A DNA stretch of 16,354 nt from Lachnoclostridium phytofermentans (GCA_003526525.1 DPVV01000249.1:2715-19068), one strand, 5' to 3'. Positions 7,273-14,114 are shown, counted from the stretch's first letter. Notes: generated by a model from the sequence alone, not told the origin. Numbers and translations are program-made.

Positions 7273-7959
7273 TTATTTCTCCATAGAAACTATCTTCTCT
7301 AAATAAAAATTCCAGACTTTATATTCGATCCCTAATCCCTGAAAACAAAATTGTACAACATCTCTCAATGCCTTTTCCTCATTCTTTGGTGTTTCCTGTG
7401 TTCCTAATATGAGCCTTGAATATTCAAATAGATTAGCAACAAAAACTGTCCAAAAACTATTCGCAGCGCTGCTAGGATTCATAATCGGTATTAATTTCTG
7501 TTCCATACCTTTTTCTATGATTTTAGTTAACGCTAATCGATGCAGATCAGACTTTAGCGCTCCTTCAATCCGCTGGTTCTTACTAAATACTGCATATGCG
7601 TCGAATGGTACTCTCATAAAAAACTGCATCATACGAGGATTTTTCTTATTCGCTCCAAATACAGCGTACACATAGTACATTAGTTGCTCCAATGCATCCA
7701 TGCTTTCCGTCTTTTCAAGGAGCGAATTAGAAAAGTCCTCTCCTTCCTGAAACATCCATTCAAAAAGTTCTTCAAACAAATCCTTTTTCGTTTTGTAATA
7801 GTAATACACCAAACCTTTGGCAAGCCCAGCCTCTGCTGCCACCGTATCCATATCAGTTCCGTAGTATCCCAAACGTACGTATACAGTAAGTGCAGCTTCA
7901 AGTATCTGTTTTTTTCGTGTCTCCCTAACTATAGTATTTTGCTCTACTGTTCGCGGCAT
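7273..7959 (-). CDS. TetR family transcriptional regulator
   Basis: A 228-residue regulator with a typical N-terminal TetR DNA-binding domain: RKKQILEAALTVYVRLGYYG (15-34), then the helix-turn-helix MDTVAAEAGLAKGLVYYYYK (37-56) and KDLFEELF. The C-terminal helices (about 75-225) would form the ligand and dimer domain; their sequence is not diagnostic. The ATG at 7959 has AAGGATG upstream. The gene is first in an operon with the alpha/beta hydrolase. A perfect 20-bp palindrome lies at its transcription start, so autorepression is likely (see the promoter entry). Family members usually act as dimers and release DNA on binding a small molecule. Confidence 0.92.
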   Translation of the reverse strand: MPRTVEQNTIVRETRKKQILEAALTVYVRLGYYGTDMDTVAAEAGLAKGLVYYYYKTKKDLFEELFEWMFQEGEDFSNSLLEKTESMDALEQLMYYVYAVFGANKKNPRMMQFFMRVPFDAYAVFSKNQRIEGALKSDLHRLALTKIIEKGMEQKLIPIMNPSSAANSFWTVFVANLFEYSRLILGTQETPKNEEKALRDVVQFCFQGLGIEYKVWNFYLEKIVSMEK

Positions 7960-7975
7960 ATCATCACATCCTTCT

Positions 7976-8023
7976 TTGACTTAATTTTAAGTCAATTATA
8001 ATATTATAAAATAAACAAGTCAA
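7976..8023 (-). promoter_or_regulatory. TetR operon promoter with palindromic operator
   Basis: On the minus strand a -35 TTGACT (complement of 8018-8023) and a perfect -10 TATAAT (complement of 7995-8000) are spaced by exactly 17 nt. Directly after the -10 is a perfect palindrome (7976-7995): 9-bp arms TTGACTTAA/TTAAGTCAA with two central bases. It covers the expected start of transcription. The half-site TTGACTT recurs at the -35 box, so a bound regulator could cover the whole promoter. The palindrome ends 16 nt before the TetR start codon. Operator identity is inferred from position. Confidence 0.85.
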
Positions 8024-8094
8024 CAAAATAACGATGTCTTGTTTATCACAACACTGTTCATATTAAAACACCCTATATATCTACCGTAATACTC

Positions 8095-9027
8095 TTACCA
8101 TACCACATAAAACAATAATTTTTGCTCTATATGAAACCCAAACTCTTCATAGAGATGAAATGCAGCTTCACTTTTTGTACTAACCTGAAGGATGATATCT
8201 TTTAGCGGGCTATTTAGCATCTCTAGAAACTTTGCTAACAACAATCTTCCATAACCCTTCCCTTGTTCGGTTTTACTTATCGCAATATCAAAGATAGTAT
8301 CTGATTTAGTACCAATATAGGCGCTGCATGTACCAATGATCTTTTTATCTAATTTCACTATATATAACTTAAAGTCACTATCTTCTAAACACTCCTCTAG
8401 ATGCCCTGTAGCAACTTCATCACTCATTGAAAAGATATCTTTTAATGTTTCAAGATAAAATTGTACCTCTTCTTCCTGTGATCGATCCATTGGCTCAACC
8501 AAGAATGACACCCTACCCTTTTCCTCATTGCTATGATTATTATTCTCTTCTATCCTTGTTTTGGTTTTAGAAACCTCAGTATCCATAGAGTTGGATATAT
8601 TTGCGATACTTGCCTGATCGTTGCCTCCTCTTGAAAGACGCATAAAGTATTCCGCATAATGAGGGTAACCAGTTAGGGATGGAACGTCCTCATCACTAAG
8701 TAATGATAGATGTTTCAACTCTTCGTATTCTTCCTTAATGCTCTGTATTAGATACTCAGCATATGTTTTCTCATTTTCACTAATATAAACTCTTCCCTCT
8801 GCAACAAGTTCTCCGTCACTATCCTCTTCCACGCAGAGCAATACAAAAAAACCTACTACCATTTCCCCTTCATAAAGAAGAGCAAATGGTGGCAAGCCAA
8901 ATTCTTCATATACCTGTACGCCAGCTACCATATCTTCTGTTACTCTATCTTCACTGTCTAAGGTAAGTAGGTTATAAATCTGTTGCTTATGACGATTTTG
9001 TAAACGACATAAGAATTTAACTTTCAC
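8095..9027 (-). CDS. GNAT family N-acetyltransferase with degenerate N-terminal half
   Basis: A 310-residue protein, about twice the size of a single GNAT domain. The C-terminal half (about 172-310) is a standard Gcn5-related acetyltransferase, with motif A QGKGYGRLL at 255-263, preceded by FDIAISKTE and followed by LQVSTKSEAAFHLYEEFGF. The N-terminal half (1-131) contains FALLYEGEMVVGFFVLL (48-64), resembling a GNAT beta-strand pair, but lacks motif A, so it is probably a decayed or non-catalytic GNAT domain. A polar linker (about 133-170, Asn/Ser/Glu rich) joins them. I chose the GTG at 9027 because GGAGG (9034-9038) lies 6 nt upstream; the ORF extends 9 codons further without such a site. 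The gene follows rsmA by 29 nt and is probably the last of the tatD-rsmA operon. Substrate unknown. Confidence 0.8.
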   Translation of the reverse strand: MKVKFLCRLQNRHKQQIYNLLTLDSEDRVTEDMVAGVQVYEEFGLPPFALLYEGEMVVGFFVLLCVEEDSDGELVAEGRVYISENEKTYAEYLIQSIKEEYEELKHLSLLSDEDVPSLTGYPHYAEYFMRLSRGGNDQASIANISNSMDTEVSKTKTRIEENNNHSNEEKGRVSFLVEPMDRSQEEEVQFYLETLKDIFSMSDEVATGHLEECLEDSDFKLYIVKLDKKIIGTCSAYIGTKSDTIFDIAISKTEQGKGYGRLLLAKFLEMLNSPLKDIILQVSTKSEAAFHLYEEFGFHIEQKLLFYVVW

Positions 9028-9056
9028 AGATATCCTCCAATCCAATGTAAGCACAC

Positions 9057-9929
9057 CTATTTTATTTTTTCATCAATAATATCCGCTAATTTCGCAAACT
9101 GTTCTAAAGTAAGTGCTTCTCCACGAATCGTAGCCACAACACCAAGCTCTTCTATTGCCTCACTAATCAATTCTTTTGATAGCGAGATTTCCGGTGAATT
9201 ATTTAAACCATTTGCTAACGTCTTTCTTCTCTGATTAAAAGAAGCTCGAATTAATCGGAACAGTAAATTTTCATTCTTTACCTTAACTGGTGAGTCCTGA
9301 TGAAGGGTTAAACGAATCACAGCAGAACCTACATTAGGACGTGGCATAAAGCAGTTAGGTGGTACATTTGCAACAATATATGGATCCGCATAATACTGTA
9401 CCGCTAATGACAAAGCACCATAATCCTTACTTCCTGGACCAGATTGCATACGGTCTGCAACTTCTTTTTGTACCATAACTGTAATATTATCAATTGGAAC
9501 ATGTGCTTCAAATAAACCCATAATAATTGGAGTTGTTATATAGTAAGGTAGATTTGCAACCACCTTGATTGGCTTACCACCATTCTTCTCGTTCACAATC
9601 TGATTAATATCTACTTTTAAGATATCCTCATTAATAATCGTAACATTATCGTAGGAAGATAGTGTATCCTGCTCTAATATTGGTATCAGGTTCTTATCAA
9701 TCTCTACTGCTACTACTTCTCTTGCATTTTCACATAAATACTGCGTCATTGTACCAATACCTGGTCCAATTTCAAGTACTAGATCATCCTTTGTGATCTC
9801 AGCGGAACGAATAATTTTCTCCAGTACATGAGTATCAATTAAGAAGTTCTGTCCAAACTTTTTTTGAAATATGAAACGATATTTATTTAGTACTTCAATT
9901 GTCTGTTTTGGATCTCCCAAATATGCCAT
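9057..9929 (-). CDS. rsmA: 16S rRNA dimethyladenosine transferase RsmA (KsgA)
   Basis: RsmA dimethylates A1518 and A1519 (E. coli numbering) in helix 45 of 16S rRNA, using S-adenosylmethionine, late in 30S assembly. The 290-residue protein matches the family length. Motifs in order: KKFGQNFL (23-30), SAM-binding motif I LEIGPGIG (52-59), VEIDKN (75-80) at motif II, catalytic motif IV NLPYY (126-130), and SFNQRRKTL in the C-terminal part. The ATG at 9929 has GAGG 7 nt upstream. The gene lies between tatD and a GNAT gene on one strand. In many Firmicutes the RNase M5 gene rnmV sits between tatD and rsmA; it is absent here and the 126-bp gap is too short to hide it. Confidence 0.96.
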   Translation of the reverse strand: MAYLGDPKQTIEVLNKYRFIFQKKFGQNFLIDTHVLEKIIRSAEITKDDLVLEIGPGIGTMTQYLCENAREVVAVEIDKNLIPILEQDTLSSYDNVTIINEDILKVDINQIVNEKNGGKPIKVVANLPYYITTPIIMGLFEAHVPIDNITVMVQKEVADRMQSGPGSKDYGALSLAVQYYADPYIVANVPPNCFMPRPNVGSAVIRLTLHQDSPVKVKNENLLFRLIRASFNQRRKTLANGLNNSPEISLSKELISEAIEELGVVATIRGEALTLEQFAKLADIIDEKIK

Positions 9930-9958
9930 TTAATTTCCTCTTTCCTTCTGCCTTTATA

Positions 9959-9989
9959 GCTTACATTCTTAAGTTTTGTAAATGCAAGC
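9959..9989 (-). promoter_or_regulatory. Hairpin in the rsmA leader
   Basis: In the tatD-rsmA gap, 9959-9967 pairs with 9981-9989 (9 bp with one G-U in the minus-strand RNA) around a 13-nt loop. No T-tract follows on the minus strand, so it is not a clear terminator. It lies about 30 nt before the rsmA start codon, where it might act as an RNA processing or attenuation structure. The rest of the 126-bp gap shows nothing convincing. Confidence 0.3.
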
Positions 9990-10055
9990 TTCACTTGTAA
10001 TCTCATAACTGTAAAATTGAACCTGGCTATTAAGACTCTACCTTAGGCTCTACTA

Positions 10056-10838
10056 TTACATCTGATATACTTTACGTGCATTTTCCGTTGTCTGTCTAAT
10101 TACTTCTTCAACACTTACATTCTTAATGAGTGCAATTTCCTCTACCACTTGAGATAAATAACCGGAATAGTTTCGCTTTCCTCGATAAGGCACCGGTGAT
10201 AGATAAGGGCAGTCTGTTTCTAATACAAGACTCGTTAATGGAGCCATCTCTACAACTTCCTTTAGCTTTCTACCATTCTTAAAAGTTACCACTCCGCCAA
10301 TACCAAGGTAAAATCCCTGTTTCAGATAATAATCCGCAATTTCTGTTCCGTAGGAAAAGCAATGTATGATTCCGGTTAAGGTTTTATTCCGTTCTTTTGC
10401 ATAGGCAACTGCTTCCTTCATCATCTCAAGCGTATCTGCTGCTGCATCTCTACTGTGAATAATCACTGGAAGTTTTTCCTCCATTGCTAGGTGTAACTGC
10501 TTTTTAAACCAAAATTTTTGTATTTCTCTGTCTGTAGCATCCCAGTAATAGTCTAGACCGATTTCACCGATTGCAACCACTTTCTCTTCCTTAGCCATCT
10601 CACAAAGACTATTAAAATTTTCCTCATTTAACTCTTTTGTCTGGTCAGGATGTACACCAACTGCGGCATGCACAAAATCAAATTTCTTTGCAAGTGCAAT
10701 CGAAGATTTGGAGCTTTCTAAGCTAGCTCCAATATTGACAACATTTATAATTCCTTCGTTCTTTAAATTATTTAATATTTCTTCTCTATCTAAATCAAAT
10801 GCTTCATCATCATAATGAGCATGTGTATCAAATATCAT
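10056..10838 (-). CDS. tatD: TatD family metal-dependent hydrolase (DNase)
   Basis: A 260-residue TIM-barrel metallohydrolase of the TatD family, which has 3'-5' exonuclease activity on DNA and RNA and has been linked to repair and RNA quality control. Metal ligands of the family are all present: His6 and His8 (THAHYD), Glu92 (GEIGLDYYW), His128 (IIHSRDA), His159 (GIIHCFSYG) and Asp209 (LETDCPYL). I chose the ATG at 10838 because GAGG precedes it and the protein then starts MIFDTHAH as in the family; the longer frame adds 20 Arg/Gln-rich residues read from the leader hairpin. It is the first gene of the tatD-rsmA-GNAT cluster and has a strong promoter about 140 bp upstream. Confidence 0.93.
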   Translation of the reverse strand: MIFDTHAHYDDEAFDLDREEILNNLKNEGIINVVNIGASLESSKSSIALAKKFDFVHAAVGVHPDQTKELNEENFNSLCEMAKEEKVVAIGEIGLDYYWDATDREIQKFWFKKQLHLAMEEKLPVIIHSRDAAADTLEMMKEAVAYAKERNKTLTGIIHCFSYGTEIADYYLKQGFYLGIGGVVTFKNGRKLKEVVEMAPLTSLVLETDCPYLSPVPYRGKRNYSGYLSQVVEEIALIKNVSVEEVIRQTTENARKVYQM

Positions 10839-10852
10839 TTTTACCTCATTCC

Positions 10853-10894
10853 TGCGCTGCATTTTGCGCATCCAAGTCTGTGGTTGCAGCGTAG
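10853..10894 (-). promoter_or_regulatory. Leader hairpin just before tatD
   Basis: CGCTGCA (10855-10861) and TGCAGCG (10885-10891) form a perfect 7-bp GC-rich stem; the flanks add two more pairs beyond one A-C mismatch in the transcript. The loop is 23 nt. The stem ends only a few bases before the tatD ribosome binding site GAGG, so it could modulate translation. Confidence 0.35.
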
Positions 10895-10979
10895 ACACAA
10901 AACTTTTGTTAAGATAAGATTCTTTGTTTCGATCTTTATATAAAAATTACTGCAATCATATTTTATTAGAATGCCTATA

Positions 10980-11008
10980 ATTATAAGGGCTTATCCTTTA
11001 TTTGTCGA
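10980..11008 (-). promoter_or_regulatory. Promoter of the tatD-rsmA operon
   Basis: On the minus strand TCGACA (complement of 11003-11008, 5 of 6 matches) and a perfect TATAAT (complement of 10980-10985) are 17 nt apart. Transcription would start near 10973, giving a leader of about 135 nt before tatD. The promoter lies between the sugar-kinase stop and tatD, so the two are probably separate units. Confidence 0.75.
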
Positions 11009-11045
11009 TACACTTTTTTAGGTTATCCTATAGCATGCAATAAAA

Positions 11046-11942
11046 TTATATGAATATTTGAGGATATAACTCCTTCGTTGGTAGCCAATCACTAAATGCA
11101 CTTGCACTTCCTGTTTGTACAGATAGCTCAAATGCTTTTTGATAATTTCCTGTTTTTATATACCCTGCGAGAAATCCAGCTAACATAGAATCCCCTGCGC
11201 CCACAGTATTTCTTACCTCTCCTTTTACTGCCTCAATTTGATAGATTTCTTTTTGTTCTGTTAGAAAAATAGCCCCTTTTGCACCAAGGGACACCAAAAC
11301 ATTTCTTGCACCAAGTTCTTGAAGTTTTTCTGCGTAATAAATAACTTCTTCTCTCTTCGTTATGTTAACTGAAAATAGCCCATTAAGCTCTTCTTCATTC
11401 GGCTTTATTAAAAATGGATGATACGGTAACACTTTTCGTAAAAGCTCTCCTTCTGCATCCACGACTGTCTTGACACCTTTTAAAGCTAGACTTTCTAGAA
11501 TCACCTCATAAGTATTACTACTTAATGTCGCCGGAATACTCCCTGCAAGTACTAAAAAATCACCTTCTTTAAGGTTTGATAGTGTATTCATCATCTCATC
11601 GATATTTTCTTTTGCTATCACTGGCCCACTTGTATTTATATCTGTTTCTTCGCTATCACGTATTTTAACATTGATTCGAGACATCCCATCCTTTGTATAA
11701 ATGAACTTTGTCTCGCATCCTTTTTCCTTCAGCAATCGCTCAATCTCTCTTCCGGTAAATCCGGCTAAAAAGCCTATAGCTATATTATCAATTCCAAACT
11801 CTGATAAAACCAGAGATACATTGATTCCTTTTCCACCAGGGTATAGTTCCTCTTTTTTGGTTCGCTGAATTTTCCCCTTCGTGAGATTATCCACGTGAAG
11901 TATGTAATCAAGTGCTGGATTCCATGTCACAGTATAAATCAT
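11046..11942 (-). CDS. 1-phosphofructokinase-type PfkB sugar kinase
   Basis: A 298-residue ribokinase (PfkB) family kinase, most like FruK/LacC enzymes that phosphorylate fructose 1-phosphate or tagatose 6-phosphate with ATP. The start MIYTVTWNPALDY is typical of this group. The substrate-side glycines are PGGKGINVS (35-43), KPNEEEL is at 180-186, and the catalytic loop NTVGAGDSM (245-253) contains the base Asp251. I prefer the ATG at 11942 on family grounds; an in-frame ATG four codons earlier (11954) is also possible, and neither has perfectly spaced ribosome binding (GGAAAGG lies just before the upstream one). FruK is usually encoded next to fruA and a DeoR regulator; here it stands alone, so fructose specificity is not assured and I leave the symbol blank. 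Confidence 0.85.
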   Translation of the reverse strand: MIYTVTWNPALDYILHVDNLTKGKIQRTKKEELYPGGKGINVSLVLSEFGIDNIAIGFLAGFTGREIERLLKEKGCETKFIYTKDGMSRINVKIRDSEETDINTSGPVIAKENIDEMMNTLSNLKEGDFLVLAGSIPATLSSNTYEVILESLALKGVKTVVDAEGELLRKVLPYHPFLIKPNEEELNGLFSVNITKREEVIYYAEKLQELGARNVLVSLGAKGAIFLTEQKEIYQIEAVKGEVRNTVGAGDSMLAGFLAGYIKTGNYQKAFELSVQTGSASAFSDWLPTKELYPQIFI

Positions 11943-11992
11943 ATTAATAACCATGCCTTTCCATAGCCTACGTCTGCAGGCATAATATCTGT

Positions 11993-12019
11993 ACAGTGAA
12001 TTGCATAGAAATTCACTGT
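11993..12019 (-). promoter_or_regulatory. Inverted repeat upstream of the sugar kinase
   Basis: ACAGTGAATT (11993-12002) and its exact complement (12010-12019) flank a 7-nt centre, a perfect 10-bp inverted repeat. No T-tract follows on the minus strand, so an operator is likelier than a terminator. A weak promoter reading would place the repeat between its -35 and -10 (TATTAT near 11987), the position of a classic repressor site. The cognate regulator is not in the window. Confidence 0.45.
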
Positions 12020-12057
12020 GTGAAAAACTTTATCTAATAACCTTACCTTTTTATAGC

Positions 12058-12345
12058 TTAGCATAATAAAAATGAAGTTTTCTGAAACTCAATTGCATGT
12101 TCTATTCTTTTTTGATCTTCTTCATTAAAAATACTTAACAGTTGCTTTACTTCAAGCTCAAGGAGAATCGGGAAACTTAAAAAATATTCATTCTCTATGG
12201 GAATACGAAGTACCCTTCCATTGGTAACATCTCCAATAGATATCGTTTTTATTTCCTCCTGATAGGTTGCCCTTATGGTATTATCAGAATTTAAGAAATC
12301 TAATTTTTGATTGATAAGTAACACTAACTTTTCTATCCGTTCCAT
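12058..12345 (-). CDS. Small hypothetical protein (95 aa)
   Basis: I do not recognise this 95-residue protein. It has no membrane segment or signal peptide, mixed charge, and a predicted helix-strand-strand-helix pattern: MERIEKLVLLINQKLDFL, strands around ATYQEEIKTISIG and GRVLRIPIENEYFLSF, then an acidic helix EEDQKRIEHAIEF. A GGAG lies 12 nt before the ATG, somewhat far, and an extended -10 promoter (TGA TATAAT) lies about 40 nt upstream. The codon pattern is like that of its neighbours, so I think it is a real gene. It reads towards the sugar kinase with a gap of about 115 nt and could share a transcript, but the inverted repeat between them suggests separate control. Confidence 0.65.
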   Translation of the reverse strand: MERIEKLVLLINQKLDFLNSDNTIRATYQEEIKTISIGDVTNGRVLRIPIENEYFLSFPILLELEVKQLLSIFNEEDQKRIEHAIEFQKTSFLLC

Positions 12346-12383
12346 TAAGTTATATTTCTCCTTATTTCATATTCAATGATTCA

Positions 12384-12392
12384 ATTATATCA
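12384..12392 (-). promoter_or_regulatory. Extended -10 promoter for the 95-residue gene
   Basis: TGA followed by a perfect TATAAT (complement of 12384-12392) lies 39 nt before the start codon. There is no recognisable -35 box, which extended -10 promoters can do without. Confidence 0.5.
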
Positions 12393-12447
12393 CGATTTCT
12401 TCCATAGTTCTCCTTATTACAGAAAATTTATTAGGCTAACCTTACCG

Positions 12448-12500
12448 AGTCAAAGCGGATACACGGAATTCGTTTCGCTACTTCCTCGTATAATTATTTT
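12448..12500. repeat. Dispersed repeat, copy B
   Basis: This segment begins with the same 14 bases as copy A at 2495 and keeps CGCTACT and the TATAA-TTATT end, with one small gap. The hairpin is retained: AAGCGGAT (12453-12460) pairs with ATTCGTTT (12468-12475) through two G-U pairs, again with a 7-nt loop. It lies in the divergent intergenic region between the 95-residue gene and the GntR operon. Confidence 0.6.
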
Positions 12501-12520
12501 TTATTTTTTTATTTTCCCTC

Positions 12521-12559
12521 TTGTAATATTAAAAAAAGTGTATATAATCAATATATACA
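12521..12559 (+). promoter_or_regulatory. GntR-ABC operon promoter with palindromic operator
   Basis: TTGTAA (12521-12526) and a perfect TATAAT (12543-12548) are 16 nt apart. A perfect inverted repeat TGTATATA-ATCAA-TATATACA (12539-12559) covers the -10 and the expected start site. YtrA-type GntR regulators bind AT-rich inverted repeats of this kind and repress their own ABC operons. The promoter lies about 265 bp before the regulator gene, leaving a long leader. Confidence 0.65.
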
Positions 12560-12818
12560 ATATATATATTATAGTAACTAAAATCATATTATGAAAATCG
12601 ATAAACGATACTAAAAATGACCTTTATTAGAAATTTAAGAATACTAATTGATAAGCTATATCATTGAAACTAGATGCTTGTTTCGATGTCAGACTTTGCA
12701 TTATTGCACTTTTTATCAATAATTACTACACATCTTCTGATTGTTATTGCATTTACAGTAAGTATTTTATTTATCATTTCAAAGCTCATAATGTGGTAAA
12801 GAAACAAGGAGAGGAAGC
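12560..12818 (+). other. Long structured 5' leader of the GntR-ABC operon
   Basis: No gene is visible in this stretch. It contains nested inverted repeats: an outer ATTGATAA (12647-12654) with TTATCAAT (12713-12720) and an inner CATTGAAAC (12662-12670) with GTTTCGATG (12680-12688, one G-U pair). I cannot match it to a known riboswitch or T-box. A second promoter nearer the gene is not obvious. AAGGAG for the GntR gene lies at 12806-12811. Confidence 0.4.
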
Positions 12819-13193
12819 ATGAACATAAACATTAGTAATTCAAGTGGCCAGCCAATCTATGATCAAATCACTTCCCAGATAAAAAATCTCATCATCACCG
12901 GTGAATTAAAAGAAGGGGACGCCCTTCCTTCGATGAGACTTTTAGCCAAGGAATTAAGGATTAGTGTCATCACTACAAAGCGCGCGTATGAGGAATTAGA
13001 AAGAGAAGGCTTTATCGTCTCCATGACCGGTAAAGGTAGTTTTGTTGCCGGTAAGAATATTGAATTTATCAAAGAGGAGCATCTACGAAGTATGGAGGAG
13101 CATCTGCAACAAGCAGTAGAAGCTGCCACTCTTGCCGGTGTTACTCTGCCAGAAATGATTGATTTATTAACCTATCTTTATAAAGGAGAATAG
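12819..13193 (+). CDS. GntR family regulator, YtrA subfamily
   Basis: A 124-residue regulator. The winged helix-turn-helix occupies about residues 10-78, with PIYDQITSQIKNLIITGELK, PSMRLLAKELRISVITTKRAYEELEREGFI and the wing TGKGSFVAG, all classic GntR features. Only a short helical tail (80-124) follows, which is the mark of the YtrA subfamily and rules out the ligand-binding FadR and HutC types. YtrA-type genes usually head ABC transporter operons that respond to cell-wall antibiotics or related stress. Here the ABC ATPase gene begins 2 nt after the stop, with its ribosome binding site inside the GntR end. AAGGAG is 7 nt before the ATG. Autorepression through the inverted repeat at 12539-12559 is likely. 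Confidence 0.93.
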   Translation: MNINISNSSGQPIYDQITSQIKNLIITGELKEGDALPSMRLLAKELRISVITTKRAYEELEREGFIVSMTGKGSFVAGKNIEFIKEEHLRSMEEHLQQAVEAATLAGVTLPEMIDLLTYLYKGE

Positions 13194-13195
13194 CT

Positions 13196-14059
13196 ATGGA
13201 ATATGCGTTGGAACTTAATAATGTGACGAAGAAATATTCTGATTTTACCTTAGACCACATTAATCTTAGACTTCCAAAAGGCTCTATTTTAGGGTTTGTT
13301 GGTGAGAATGGTGCAGGAAAAAGTACAACTATAAAATTAATTTTAGATACGATCAAACGGGATGAAGGAAGTATTACCGTATTAGGCGAAGACAATCTTA
13401 AGATTTCTGCCAAGACAAAGGAACGTATTGGTGTCGTTTTCGATGACTGTTGTTTTCCAGAAGTTTTGAACCTTAAAAATGTAGATCAAGTAATGAAGGG
13501 TATTTATAAACAATGGGATTCTTCTATCTTTTATCAATATGCAAAGAAATTTAAATTGCCTGAAACCAAAAGCATTAAGGATTATTCTAGAGGAATGCGA
13601 ATGAAATTATCTATCGCATGTGCCTTATCTCATCATGTGAAATTGTTAATTCTTGATGAAGCTACCAGCGGATTGGATCCTATAGTACGAGATGAAATCC
13701 TTGATGTTTTCTTAGAATTCATACAAGACGAGACAAACTCCATCCTTATCTCTTCTCACATTATCAGCGATTTGGAGAAGATTTGTGACTATATTTGTCT
13801 AATACACGATGGCCATATCCTAATTTCAGAGCCGAAAGATAATTTACTGGAAACCTATGGAATCCTAAAATGCTCCGAATCTGATTTCACTCATATTACG
13901 AAAGAAGCTGTGATTGGATACCGCAAAAATCAATTTGGTATTGAAGCTCTTGTTAAAAAACAACTGATAAACAAGATAATTGCTATGAATAAGCAATATG
14001 TTGTAGATCCGGCTACGATTGAAGATATTATGCTTTTCTATATCAAAGGAAAACGATAG
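13196..14059 (+). CDS. ABC transporter ATP-binding protein
   Basis: A 287-residue ATPase that powers the permease encoded next. Walker A is GENGAGKST (36-44), Walker B LLILDEA with Asp154 and Glu155, and switch His188 is in ISSHI. The signature is YSRGM (130-134) in place of LSGGQ, and the Q-loop position reads VVFDD without glutamine; both variants are common in ATPases paired with YtrA-type regulators. A C-terminal extension of about 70 residues follows the nucleotide domain. AAAGGAG lies in the end of the GntR gene, so translation is coupled. The transported substrate is unknown; relatives act in bacitracin or cell-envelope stress responses or in peptide export. Confidence 0.92.
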   Translation: MEYALELNNVTKKYSDFTLDHINLRLPKGSILGFVGENGAGKSTTIKLILDTIKRDEGSITVLGEDNLKISAKTKERIGVVFDDCCFPEVLNLKNVDQVMKGIYKQWDSSIFYQYAKKFKLPETKSIKDYSRGMRMKLSIACALSHHVKLLILDEATSGLDPIVRDEILDVFLEFIQDETNSILISSHIISDLEKICDYICLIHDGHILISEPKDNLLETYGILKCSESDFTHITKEAVIGYRKNQFGIEALVKKQLINKIIAMNKQYVVDPATIEDIMLFYIKGKR

Positions 14060-14114
14060 GTTTATTTTAAACCAACGATTTCTGCCATCAAAGATATAGC
14101 TATCTTTATAAAAA

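Noticed and set aside
7409..8001. Plus-strand open frames of 88 and 105 codons
   Set aside because: Both are antisense to the well-supported TetR gene and have no ribosome binding sites or recognisable motifs.
10839..10898. A 20-residue N-terminal extension of TatD
   Set aside because: The family starts at MIFDTHAH, which has GAGG upstream; the extension is read through the leader hairpin.
12376..12594. A 72-codon plus-strand open frame
   Set aside because: It runs through repeat copy B and the GntR promoter, is mostly Ile/Phe/Tyr from AT-rich DNA, and lacks a ribosome binding site.
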